Assembly: GCF_023343835.1 (NCBI RefSeq)
Contig: NC_064448.1
Coordinates: forward strand, 14,043,531-14,107,530
DNA length: 64,000 nucleotides
Origin: Lagopus muta
Lineage: Eukaryota; Chordata; Aves; Galliformes; Phasianidae
Direction of reading: 5' to 3'
In this document: positions 23,310-34,700 of the stretch, piece after piece
Layout: each line of letters begins with the position of its first letter
Position numbering within the stretch: the stretch's first letter is position 1
The notes under the pieces: model-generated
Database searches by the model: none
The model's input: the letters and a program-made list of their open reading frames with translations, nothing else
What the model was told of the DNA's origin: nothing
Position numbers and translations under genes: made by a program

Positions 23310-25045
23310 AACATGTTAAAAAGGGGCCAAATCGTGGTATCAGTGGTGGTGATGACCAGTCTCAGAGAAATCGAGGGCACAGGTGGGAGGAGGATGATCA
23401 AGATACCCTGCGAAATCATTGGTGAATGTAACCAAGACCGAGGTACCCCAGAATATTCAGTTTGACACTTGTCAGGTGTTAGGCTGAGGAGACCTGGAGG
23501 CTCAGTGACAGCTAACTAATGAGAATAAATACCTCTGCCCTGAGAATCTGGAGCAGGTATATAGGGGACCACCATGTCCCGGATGGAGTAATGTGGTGGA
23601 CCACCACCTATAATGGATGGATTTACACACCAAGTTCGTCCAACTCTATTGGAGCTTTGAAAAATCAAGTCAGCATATTTAAAGGGACTGTTCAGCCAAA
23701 TTGCAGCCCCTGCAGTGTAATCCATTAAGGATAATGATTAGAAAGGCTGACAATTTGTCGGCCACACTTACAGTTTGGGAGCAGATGTGACAGGAAGGAC
23801 CTAGTAGCAAGATTTAGGGTAGCAGTAAAGGAACCACAACCCAACATGACTAACATTACATTGGAGAAGAAAGACCCTGTAGATAGGGAGAGAAGTCATC
23901 TCACTAACTCCATTGTAACTGTTAAGGAAATAAAAGACCTCTGACAGATGTTCCAGGTAAAAACTGGGTATGGTGACCCTAATTTCTGGGTAGAATGGGT
24001 AAAATATACCATCCAGAGTCTCAGTCATAGCAAGTGTTATGCTTGCGCCTCGGGGCAGCCATCTGCCCAGGTGGTCCCCTGTCCATTGGGAGGGACCAGG
24101 GATCTCCTAGGAATGGAACACATGATTGCACTCTATCAGGAGAAAACTGCCTGGGGAAATGAGGCTTGCAAGTCTCCCTCTCTCTTCTGTCCTTCCCTCC
24201 ATAGCAGTGATACCAGGGTTCCCCCTATGCTCTCCACAGCTGTTGGTCACCATACAGTTTGTCTCTCTCCACAGGGTGTGAACGCTACCAGGCCCTTGGG
24301 CAAATGTGTCTTGTGCACTGAAACCCTATATGATGGTTTTGATTGGAACTACTTGAGGCTCAGAATCCCCAGGGCAGATTGGTGGTATTGCAGAGGGAAA
24401 GCCCGACGGTTCACCTTACCCTCTAAGTTGGAGGGCACCTGAGCACTTATTCATTTAGCCATCCCATTCACCCTGCCATTTGAAAGAGAAAGCCCCTGTA
24501 CTCCTGTGAGAAATAGGGGAAGTTTAGGAATATCATCTGACAGAAGGATAAATTCTATTGGGGCACCTGAAGGAATCCCTGATGAACATAAAGTAAGGAA
24601 CCAGACTGCGGCCAGGTCTGAGTCTTCACTATTTTGGTGGATAACTATTAATAAGAACGTAGATTGGATCAATTCTATTTACCACAGTCAGGGGAGGTTC
24701 ATACAAGGGATGCTATAGAAGGGATTGCAGAACAATGAGGTGCCACTGGTAGGATGACATGGGAAAATAGGATAGCATTAGATCTTATATTGGCTGAAAA
24801 GGGGCGAGTATGCGTAATGATGGGCAACCACTGCTTCATTCCCAACAGCACAGCCCTGAATTGCTCCATAACCACTGCAAGGACTCACTGGCTGATGCAG
24901 AGGACTCAGGGCTAGACACTTCACTTACTAGGTGTTGAAATCTTGGTTCAGTAAATGGAAAGGAGTGGTGGTATCCATACTTACATCTTTAATTGTGGTA
25001 GCAGGAGTTCTGACAACAGTCAGATGCTGTATTATCCTGTGTTAG
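23310..25045 (+). pseudogene. Retroviral envelope remnant
   Basis: A signal-peptide-like start near 23313 is followed by a surface-subunit-like frame at 23948-24442, with several Cys-x-x-Cys pairs. A transmembrane-subunit remnant near 24770-24900 shows LAEKGRVCVMMGNHCF, a CX6C motif lacking the usual third Cys. A hydrophobic anchor with GVVVSILTSLIVVAGVL lies near 24960-25020. Multiple stops (for example at 23465, 23941 and 24442) make it a clear pseudogene. Confidence 0.75.
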
Positions 25046-25261
25046 AGGATTGGTCCAGTGTCTAATCATAACCACCCTATCCAAGTAGATGCTGTAGGGC
25101 TATCACTGTATTCAGACAAAGCGCTGTCTTTAAGGGAAAGAGTAGGAGATGGTGATCAGGACGACATGGCTTCAGAAGAGAGATGTGAAATAATGCTATT
25201 GATACTAGTAGCTACATACAGGACTATACTGAATTTTGCAAAAATCAATAATTGTGTAAAT

Positions 25262-25276
25262 AGAAAGAGGGGCAAC
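25262..25276 (+). promoter_or_regulatory. Polypurine tract before the 3' LTR
   Basis: AGAAAGAGGGGCAAC directly precedes the TGTGGGA start of the 3' LTR, the expected place for the plus-strand primer. Confidence 0.65.
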
Positions 25277-25795
25277 TGTGGGAAAGGAAATGTTTTTTCA
25301 GAAAGACAGCGGAATGAAGCTTGTGCAACCAAAGAGATGTATCTAAGGACTCGTAATACTGACAAGTTCCTGCTTGTGGCTGAGCTTAAAGAATAGAAGG
25401 TCTGCTTTCTTGAGTAACATCAGGAAATGTACTGGAGCAGATCTGTTCTGCAGGATGAATGGTAGACAGAGGGCAGGGTTAACTATGAGGAGGTTATCTC
25501 AGCATACCGTAACAGGGAAAAGCTGAACACAAATAGGGGAGGTAACCAAGCGGTAAACAGGGGCAGGACATGTAATAAGAAAATCAGAAGTGTGGCTTAG
25601 GCTGAAAGCCCTGGAGTGCTCAGCCAGTGAGGAAACGAGAACTTGTGCTTGGGCAGTAGGAAATAGAAGCTGTTGTGTCTTTCTGGCCAAGTGTGCCTGC
25701 CCTATAGGTCACCTTCTGTTGCAAAAGTGTAAAATAAAATGTGATTTGTAGCAAATTCCACCTAAGCCTGGATTATTGGGCACGAGTGTTTCTCA
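25277..25795 (+). repeat. 3' LTR of the provirus (CpG-depleted)
   Basis: About 519 bases starting TGTGGGAAAG and ending near TTTCTCA, with a poly(A) signal AATAAA near 25733. I count only 7 CpGs. Many positions that are CG in the 5' LTR are TG or CA here, for example gaacgaagcttgtgcgacc against gaatgaagcttgtgcaacc. Confidence 0.8.
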
Positions 25796-27416
25796 CGGAG
25801 CCTCTGGCATGGAGCGTGCCCCGGTGCCTCATGGGGAAAGGCTGCTCCTGGCACTTCGTGCCGGTGTTCCACTTCCCACCCTGTGCTCTGTGCCCGTTCC
25901 CCATCACGTGCCTCTACCCTGGGAGGAGCCAGGCACCATCTCCTCCACAGTTGCCTCCAAATGGTTGCTGTGCTGCCGCAATGCCATCTTCCCTCCTGTT
26001 GGGAACATGTCTGGTGCCTCAGCCTTTCCTCAGAGCAGTGCCATGCTCAGCATTGTGGTGGTGGCCATGCACTGAGCTCAGCCAGCTATGCTGCAGGACA
26101 TTGCACTGCCCTCCTTGTGTTCGTGATGGCAGTGGGTGTTTGTGGTTTCTGCTGACCATCAGTTATGACTTCCAGACAGATTTTAGTATACTGCTTTCTC
26201 TGTACATGCTTTACTTTCCTCAGCCTGCATGACGACTGTTTCTCTGTCTACATCCATAGCTACCTCTGCTTCCCCTTCACACAAACTCTCACAAAGCAGG
26301 TTCTACAACCCTTGGTCCAGAGTGGTGAAAGAAGGAAGGAAGACCTGTTCATGTCTTAAAAAATTGAGGCCTAGAATGAAAGCACACGCTTCATATCATA
26401 GTATATCATTACAACCCTTATTTTCATCTAAGAAATGTCAAGATTTACTGACACTACTGAGGTTGCCACTTGGAAGAGCTCGTTAGTGTCCAAGCCACAG
26501 TGTTTGCATTCCATCCATGCAACTTCTGCACCAGACGGTGGAATGAAGGCTAAATGCCTCATGGACAGAGTCCCTGAAAGCCCCAGTACGCCGTCCCCGT
26601 GATCTGTGGATTTAGATGGTAAATCACGCACTTTCTGGATCAAGATGATGGCTCCAAGTTTTTCCAGTACTTAGAATGGGCTTATTGCCTTCATACTACA
26701 GAAAAAGCATCAGATGGCCCGAGGAATATTTCTTGCTGCACTTCACCCCCTGCCCTGGGGTGAGGCAGAATATCAATCTGCTGCTGCCTTTCCAGGAGGC
26801 TGCTCAAGTATGGTCCTGTCTGCTGCCGCAGGACAACAGATCTCCTTCTCGAAGAGTACGGGAGACTTTAGAACTAATCAGCCTATCAGGCAGGACCTCT
26901 TCTGCTCTTCAGGCCACTGGCCTGAAAACATCACAGTTCTTTTGAGATGGTAAAACTGATTTCCTATTAGCACAGACACTAGCTGACCATGGGCCACAGG
27001 ACTGACTGCTGGGCTCTGCGCCTCCTCTGATCAGTCAGAGCAGACTTGTTCAAGTTAAATTGAGCAGACATCTGTAAATAAAAAGACAGAAATACTGACA
27101 TTTTTCCTCTGTAGCTGTTAATGCTGTCTTCAGCTTTCTGATGAGAAATGCTTTTTTGTCAACACTGACTGCTCTCCAAGTGGCCGTTCTGTAATAGACG
27201 GCAGTTACTTTATTGAATAATTGGAGTACAGCTGTGTGGTTAAAGCTGCCCTGCTCTCCAATGCTGGTTTTGCTGATCAGATCCATGCCATCCGCTTTCC
27301 AGCACCATCTGGGAAATGGGAGCCCTGGGGAAATTCAGATAACCTCAGATGGCACCATGAATCATTTGTAAAATCATTCCACTGCAGTTGCTCTGTGTTT
27401 AATTGGAGTGCAAAAG

Positions 27417-27450
27417 CAAGCAAGCAAGCAAACAAACAAACAAACAAAAA
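27417..27450 (+). repeat. Simple tetranucleotide repeat (CAAG)n(CAAA)n
   Basis: A run of aagcaagcaagcaagc passes into aaacaaacaaacaaac. Confidence 0.9.
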
Positions 27451-30400
27451 AACATCAAAAGAGTAATCTGTGACAAATACAGCAATTTCATCTGGAGCGT
27501 GGGTTTGCTCCAATGTTTCTCCAGTAGGAAATCTGGGGTTAGCAGCAGAGTGAAGTTCGTAAGCTAACTCACATGCCTCATAAAAGCATCAGATGCCTAA
27601 AACAAACATGCATGCGTTAAGTGCCAGAGTCGTGGAATCTGCAGATTGACACTAATTTGGGGATGAGACTGGGGACATGAAGGAGTTGTGTGAAGCATAA
27701 CACGCTGTGTCTGCGGCCTTTTGTCTAGCAGAAACTTTGTCATCTACTTTCAGCCAAATGATACAGAGGAGGAGACCTCTAAAAGTCTTGGTGTTCCTCT
27801 GACTTTATGAAAAGCACAAAGTTGGATGATGGGAAAAAGACCCAAAGCAGTGAGGGGGACTTCCTCCCACTGCCTACCCAGAGGCTCCAGCTTCTGTTGC
27901 CAAAGCACAGGTCCAGATGGAGCCAACTTGAGAGCTGCTGTTGGAAACTTCCTTCTCTTCATCGGTTGCTTTGCCTACATGGGACACCCCCAGTGATACT
28001 CAGCTGATAACAACAGGAGGACTTTCACAAAACACTCTGCTGAAGATTGAGCCAATTCAGGGGTGATTCATCTTTGGTCATGCACACAGTTGCTGGTTTG
28101 GGCACTTCTGTGCCCCTCTGGCATTATGCAATGCTGACATTCTGCTGGGTAAACAAGCCACTCCTTTTCTAGCTTCACTGTATAAAACAGGCCTTATGAT
28201 TGCTGAGGCAACCTACGGCCCTTCCTTGCACTCTCCCTGTCTGAGTCGATCTCTTCCTACTTGGGTCACCACAAGTAAATGTACAGTTCTGACTGAGCTC
28301 TCATCACAGCTGTGTGCAGTGGTGTTCACCATTCAGGGATGCTTCCTGTTCCTGTGGGATCTATTCAGCACATCTCCGTTCCCAGAGCCACTTTTTGCCC
28401 ACTTTTTATTTACCCATGCTGTAAGGATTTGTTTTGTTACAGTCAAGCACTCCAACACTACACTGTGTTCTCTTCTGTTGTTACCGAAGACCTTGCAGAG
28501 CAAGAGTTGTACTGCAGTCACTGCTGTTCCCTGGTGCTTTGGGCTTTCCAGTGAAGCCCGCTCCAATGTCTGCTATCATAAATACCAGGATTTTTTATCA
28601 GTAGAACCTCAGTTGTTTTGTCCTTTTCCAAGTTGTCTCCTGTTGAATATCGAGGCATGATGGTCAAAACACCTGCCAGCTTTTGCTTTTGCCACCTCCC
28701 AGTCCGAGTTCATTTTATTTATGCAGGCTACATGAGTTCTCTTTATATCTGCTCTTTAGACTCTGGATAAAAAAATGCTGTAAAAGTGAAGAGTGTTCTG
28801 GTTTTTATGAATCACTCAGAGAAAGGCACTTGCTTCGTTGGTTCGCTATCTCGGAAAAGAGCAGATTTTCCCAGCAAGCTGAAATAGCAGCAGCATGGGT
28901 ATATTGCAGTCCTTCTGACAAGCAGAAGGCAGCATGGTCCTGTCTCTCTTAGAGGCAAGAAGATGTCTGTGTAAAAGGTGGACTCTGACTGTGCAGCTCT
29001 TCTTTGGCTTCAGAGAGAAAAATGAACAAATTACGCTTCAGATTTCCCCAAGTGGTTTCCTATGCCAGGAACTTCCTGTATATAGAAGACAAATCTCTTT
29101 TTTGTAAGATGAAGATCAGATTTCCTCATTTCCCAGAAAGATTATATTTCTGGTACCACACTGAACATTTTCCAGAGTGAGATCTAAAAAAAATAACCAA
29201 TAGAGGAAAGCTGCAAATCCTGCCAGAAAAATTAAGCCAGCTCATCTTCTGACGGAAGTTTGTCATTGATGCTATGGAGAGGTGAGCTTGTCCAGAGAGC
29301 CAAAAACTTGCTTTAGGCATCTCTCCTGGGCAGGAAAGGGCCATGTTAATTATGGGAACCAAACTTTCAGACAGCTAGAGTGAGGCAAGGTGAATCTAAA
29401 GGGCCTGACAAGGAAACGCTGCTCAGTTTGGGGCACTGTTAAACAAAGCATGAACAACTACTCGCCCTGACAGCAGCAGGCTGTTTCCTGGGCTGATGTG
29501 GGCTTTGCCATCTTTCTACTCAGCCTACTCAGGGCTGCACCACCCAGGTGTGTAATGGGCTCCCAACAATGACACCCTTCTTCTGGCTGAAATTCCTTGC
29601 TGGGCTGCAGAGATCGTTGTATCAGATAGGTGGAGGTCTGTGGGTTTGGCTGTTGGATTCCCTTCTCACCCTGGTCAATGAGGAATGACTTGAGCAGAAA
29701 TAGGCAGGAGGTGGAGCAGCCAGCTCACCCCTGGTCTCATGGACCAGTGGCTATTTTTGGTCAATTGTGGTACACTCAGAAGCACTTCAGGTATGATGAA
29801 CTCATAGGTCACCGGTGTAACAGCTCAGAGCACTTCCATGCCAGCATTCTGGCAGTGCTTTACTTGCCCACAGGATTGTTCACTGCGGGGACTTCAGAAT
29901 GGTCTGTAGCTGCCTCTGACAGCACATTTATGGTTTGTAACATAAGAGCTACACACATGGTTTGTGACAGTCTGTGCTATGATCTCTAACATGTACTGTG
30001 CTTGTCATGGCCCAGAGCTGTGTGCAGAGACCCACGGTCATGGAAGTGTGTGTGGACTGAAGAAAAGGAAAAGCAAAAGCAAGGAGAGGAGATAATGTGT
30101 AGTGCCAGACTGACAACAGATATTTGAAAATCAATGTGATTTTCTTCATTTGTGGGGAAGTCAATGGAAGAATCAGAGCCAACAGGGTATAATGAATGGA
30201 AAAGCAGTTGTTAAAACTAGATAAGTTTTGTCCTTTGCCTTGTTCACTGGACGACTGGAATGGAAACAGGCAGATGAGGGAACTCAGAGAAAGTGCTGTG
30301 CACATGAGAGATTGTCAGCTTGTCCTGATAGCACTGCTAGGCACAACCAAATGTACCCCACCTGCCACCTGACACACAGTCAGATGGGAAAGAAGCAAGA

Positions 30401-32409
30401 AGAGATCTGTCCCTTACCAAGACCCTCTGCAAACCAGCCCTTGCACAGGCTGCTCCCTCCTCTCTTCCCTGTGTTTCTCTTCTGCTCTCACTTGATCGTT
30501 CCCAGGCCGTGTCACCAGCAGATGCAGCGCGCTTTCAGCTCTCAGATGGGGCCACTGATGTAGGTGCAGTTCACCTGTCCTGACTGCAGCAGGAGGTTGG
30601 AGCCCAAACACTCTCACTGCAGTGTGGAATCAAGGTAGAGTGGGTGCTTGCTACTGCCAGCAAGGTTTGCATAATTCTTCCTAGTTGTTCTGTCTCATTT
30701 CAGCTTTGAGAACAGTCCATCCAGAAGGAATTTGTTAAGTGTTGGGAAAAGGAATATAAAGTGCTTAAAATTTGGTTGTTTGCTGCCATAGGCTGCCTGC
30801 AACTGTCTGATGAGGCTGGAGGCTCTTGCAGAGACACCGGAGCTCAGCCTTTCTTGAGACGTGTTTTCATGGCAAGCTGCCTGAGATGTGTGTATTTCAG
30901 CCATGACCTGTCAAAGAGGCAGGGGTCAACATGTGAGCTGTATAGAAAGAAATGCACTGGAGTGAGTCCAGAGCAGCTAGTGCTGTGCTCCCAGGCTGTG
31001 TGTCTGGAGCAACGTCACATCCTCCAGAGCAGATGGAGCAGAGCCATCTGAGGTCTTGAGCCTTGGATACACTGGGCTTCATTGAGCTAGTCTATATGAC
31101 TGCTGCTCCAGAGGTGTGTGAGTTCCAAGCGACTGCATTGTAAACAATTACATTTGCCACAAATCCCAAGAATTAAGCATTTTCTTTTAAAGAAACTCAG
31201 CGTAGAGGTTTTGAGCCCACAGACCTCAGCTCTGCTGTCTCCCTGACTAGTAAAGGCCTTGCTGGGTGGGGGCCCATTCTACATAGCATCTCTCAAATCC
31301 TTCATTTAGCCTTTTCCTCGCTCTTGAAGTCTAAAGAAAAGTAACAAGGACAAAGCAGGGCTCCTAGAACAGCAGGGCAGATACTGAACAGCAGTTTCTT
31401 GTGGTTAAGGGGGAAAAAAAAAGAAAAAAAAAAAAGAAAAAAGAAAGGTTACTTTTCCAGAGAGGAATTTTAGTGGGCCAAGGTACCACATTACCAGGAT
31501 GTTCACACTGTCCACACTGGGGAGCATGGTCAGAGGAGCCCATCTATGAATGGATTTATTTATTTCTGTCTCCCCTTCTTTGCATGGAGACATTGACTGG
31601 GGAATCAATAAAGCCAGTGAGAAGCTGTCCAACAGAAGTGCTGCCCCCAGCCGCCCAGCTCTTACTGCCCAGGTCACCTGCCCAGCACTCGGAGGGTCAG
31701 AACCACACTGACTGCTCCTTCTAAGAGTGCTATTGACAGAAGCCGAGCTGTAGAGGCTCGGGCTCTTCAAATTCTCAGACTGCAGCCAAAAATAAAAGCA
31801 GCTAAGATTTAATGATCCACCCCTGGCAAAGCTATATTCAGAACAATGCGTATCATTGCTGTAATAGCAACCTGGAGCTGAGATTGACTGAAGCACTCAG
31901 TGCAGAGGCAGTAGTGCAAACACAGCAAGCGTATGCTCTCTCCCCTCTCCCTGCTGAGGATAACCACTTTGTCTTTGCTCTGCTGAATGCATTCAGCGCT
32001 TCGATTTCTGCATCTCTGTAGCTTTAATATAACAAAAAGCCCGAAGGCAGTTCTAATGGGGCAGCAAAGTTACAGCCAGATCTGCAGTATTTCAGACTCA
32101 AGTTGTCTGTGGATCTTCTAGATTTACTCCCTTCAAGAACAGGGACCCAATCCGACAGTATTGTTGGCTTCCATGCCCTGTCACAACACATGGTTGTGTT
32201 GGGCCCTTAATTCTGAGGACACAAGCTGGGCCATCCCAGCCAGGCCCCCTGCTGCCCTGCACGAGACTCCCCCAGTGCCCCCTCACAGCTGCTGCTCTGC
32301 TCAGGGGACCACCACAGCTGGGGCTGGAAAATGCCAATTCCTTAAGGCTTCAGACAGCATCCTTCCCTCTCCTTCACCCTCTTTCCTTCCCTCTTCTTTC
32401 CCAAAAGTA

Positions 32410-32413
<4 letters not shown>

Positions 32414-32443
<30 letters not shown>
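32414..32443 (+). repeat. Simple repeat (TTGA)n
   Basis: About seven tandem TTGA/TGAT units. Confidence 0.95.
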
Positions 32444-32642
32444 CAAAACTTTCAAATGGAGAGGTCAGTTTTGCAATGAAACCTCCCCAAGAAATGGGGA
32501 AAAAAAGGGTGTTTTTTAAGAGCTTAAAAGAGGAAATCAATGTTATTGTGACATAAAGGAGAGCTGGAAGAGCCCCAGAATAATTCAGGAGACCCGAAAG
32601 ATTTTACACAATATTTAATCATCGAATCCTTAGGGCTCTGGT

Positions 32643-32658
32643 GGGGGGGGGGGGGGGG
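32643..32658 (+). repeat. 16-base G homopolymer
   Basis: An uninterrupted run of 16 G. Length is uncertain because such runs are error-prone in assemblies. Confidence 0.9.
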
Positions 32659-33949
32659 AGGGTTAGGGTCCCCGCTCCCTGGTCAGGAAGACGCTGATCT
32701 ACAGAAGTTGGTATGAAGTCCCTGAAAGGATGGAATTGGGGAGAGGTGACCCTGGCTGTGTGTTGTCTCGTGCAGACCTGCAGCCAGAAGCCAGAGGAAC
32801 ATGGTAAAGCAGCTGCAGGTGCAAAGCACTGCCGCACCAGCACAGCAGCACTGCATCATACAGCTGTGCACCTGCTGCTGCCTTCTGGGGCAGCCAGCTC
32901 AGGACACTGCTGTGGTGCATCTGGGGTTTCAGCTGTGAGTGCAGGGATCGTGGCCGGCACGTGGGTAAAGTGGGCATTGAGATTTAGAGCAAACCCAAAT
33001 CTCCAGCGCTTCTTGGTCATGGCAAGTGTTGCTGTGGCAAAGGAGACACCAGACCAAGGACAGGAGTCAGAGGTTTCTCAGTCTGACTGTCTAACAGCTT
33101 GTTTTCAATGTGAGTCATTTTGATCTGCATCCTTATTTAGCTTTAGAGATGTGTGCCTCCTTCTCAGACCCAACACACAGTCAGTGTGTGCACAAAGCCT
33201 GTTTTTTCCACTTCACCAAAGGCATTTCCTCTCCCTATATACTCCACTGCATCTGCTTCCATCTGTGCTTGTAAATTCCCAACAGCCATATACCTGTCAC
33301 AACCCTTCACATGTCTTATTTTATGGCTAAAACACGCTTTGCATCTCTTTCACATTACAATACCACCAGACGTGAGAGAGAAGCAAATGTTCTCTTTCAA
33401 AGCATCCCAAAGATGAGACACTTGCAAGGAGCACTGCGACAACTGAGCCTTTCTTTGGAAGGGCAGGCAGTGCCAAAATAATCCTGCCTGCTTTCTTTTA
33501 AGCAGTTCAAACCTGGCATATGTATGAGGAGATTAACTGCTCCTCTTAATTACCCTCCTGGCACGGAACGCTGTTTCTTGTATTGAAGTAAACCATTCAC
33601 TCTGAAGCCCAAGACAGACACAGGTGAGGGCACAGGTGCCTGTGTCTCTCTAGCAGACGTTTTAGGTGGGACCTTTCGAAATCCGATTGCTTTGTATTTG
33701 CATCCCTATTATTGTGAGAACCGTATTGAGAAACCCCCGCCTCCTGCTCCCTTCCCCCCCGGGTGGGTGGCTGCCAGGTGCAAGGGATTTGGGTGCCCAA
33801 ATCTGGTCATCTTTGGGCTCAGTGCTTTCTGCAGTTCCCCAGGCTTGAGGGTCAGGTTAAAATACCCATTTCTTCTTGCAGGTTAGTGAACTGAAGAAAA
33901 AGGTGTTTTCTGCCCATAGTTTGCAGAAAACCGCGAGGGAGCAGGTTGA

Positions 33950-34700
33950 CTGGGAAGAGGAAGGACTTTGCTCTGCCACCTCGTTCTTGCCCGGAGCCGG
34001 ATAGAGGCGGGCGCAGACTGCTGCCCTTTGGGGTACTTTGTCGCCCGCAGTGCTCCGTTCCCACCATCAGCCCCATTTCTCTGCTCTCTGGGGACACAAG
34101 CGGCTGGTGGCGTTCCTCCTGCCTGAGCAAACGGTGCGCGAGGCACTGCGTTCCCCCTGGGCAGGAGGGAGCAGGGTGATGAGCGTCCTCCGGGCGCAGG
34201 ACTTCGGCTCCCTCTCCTGGGGCCGCCCAGCGCCGGGCTCCCTCCTGGGGCTGAGGGTGACGCTGCTGCCCGGATGCAGGTTGCTGCAGGCGCGTTCCCA
34301 TGGTACCGGCACGGTGAGACACCGCTCCCTGTCATCCCTGTAGGATGGTTGGGAAGAAGAGGGGACAGAGGTTGGTCCGGGTGGGATGGTGCCAGCACGA
34401 GGCCCTGGGAGCCGCTCTAAGCAGCGGGGATGGAGGCAGGGGGGGCTCAGACCCTGTGACCTCTGGTTTCCGTCCCTCCCCACTGGGCCCTCGGGGCCAG
34501 CGCTGCCCCGCACCCAGCCTTCCTGCTGCATGACTCGGCGCACCGCATCGCTGCCGGGCGCTGCACCCACTGACTGGCTCGCAGGAAGAGTCACTCCCCC
34601 GTGGCTGTTTTGTCCCGTGGGACGCGGCCCTTTGAAGTCCGTGCCCGTCTGTCCCATGGTTTGTGAGTCGCTCTGTGCACCCTGGGGGGAGACCTGAGAG
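33950..34700. promoter_or_regulatory. Intergenic CpG-rich patch
   Basis: CpG density rises sharply against both flanks, with stretches such as gaggcgggcgcagac, cggtgcgcgaggcac and tcctccgggcgcagg. There is no recognisable gene nearby. Long open frames (up to 297 codons, minus strand) are typical of GC-rich DNA and show no domain. It may be an orphan CpG island acting as an enhancer or a non-coding RNA promoter. Confidence 0.4.

Larger units (their letters stand above)
20951..25795 (+). mobile_element. Degenerate class I (gamma-like) endogenous retrovirus
   Basis: A provirus-like element with related LTRs at both ends (TGTGGGA... at 20951 and 25277) and internal remnants in plus-strand order: RNase H-like fragment, integrase zinc finger, integrase core, envelope surface part, envelope transmembrane part. 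Gag, protease and reverse transcriptase are not detectable, and about 4 kb of interior remains. Every coding remnant is interrupted by stops or frameshifts, so it is inactive. It lies immediately upstream of the PIGU promoter, opposite in orientation to PIGU. Class assignment rests on the integrase and envelope motifs. Confidence 0.85.
25796..33900. other. Non-coding spacer between provirus and CpG-rich patch
   Basis: I see no conserved coding frame, no splice chain and no clear CR1. Open frames here are short and have no family features. It holds a simple (CAAG/CAAA) tract near 27417-27450, an A-rich run near 31411-31450, a (TTGA)n tract and a 16-G run, listed separately. Enhancers cannot be excluded. 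Confidence 0.5.
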
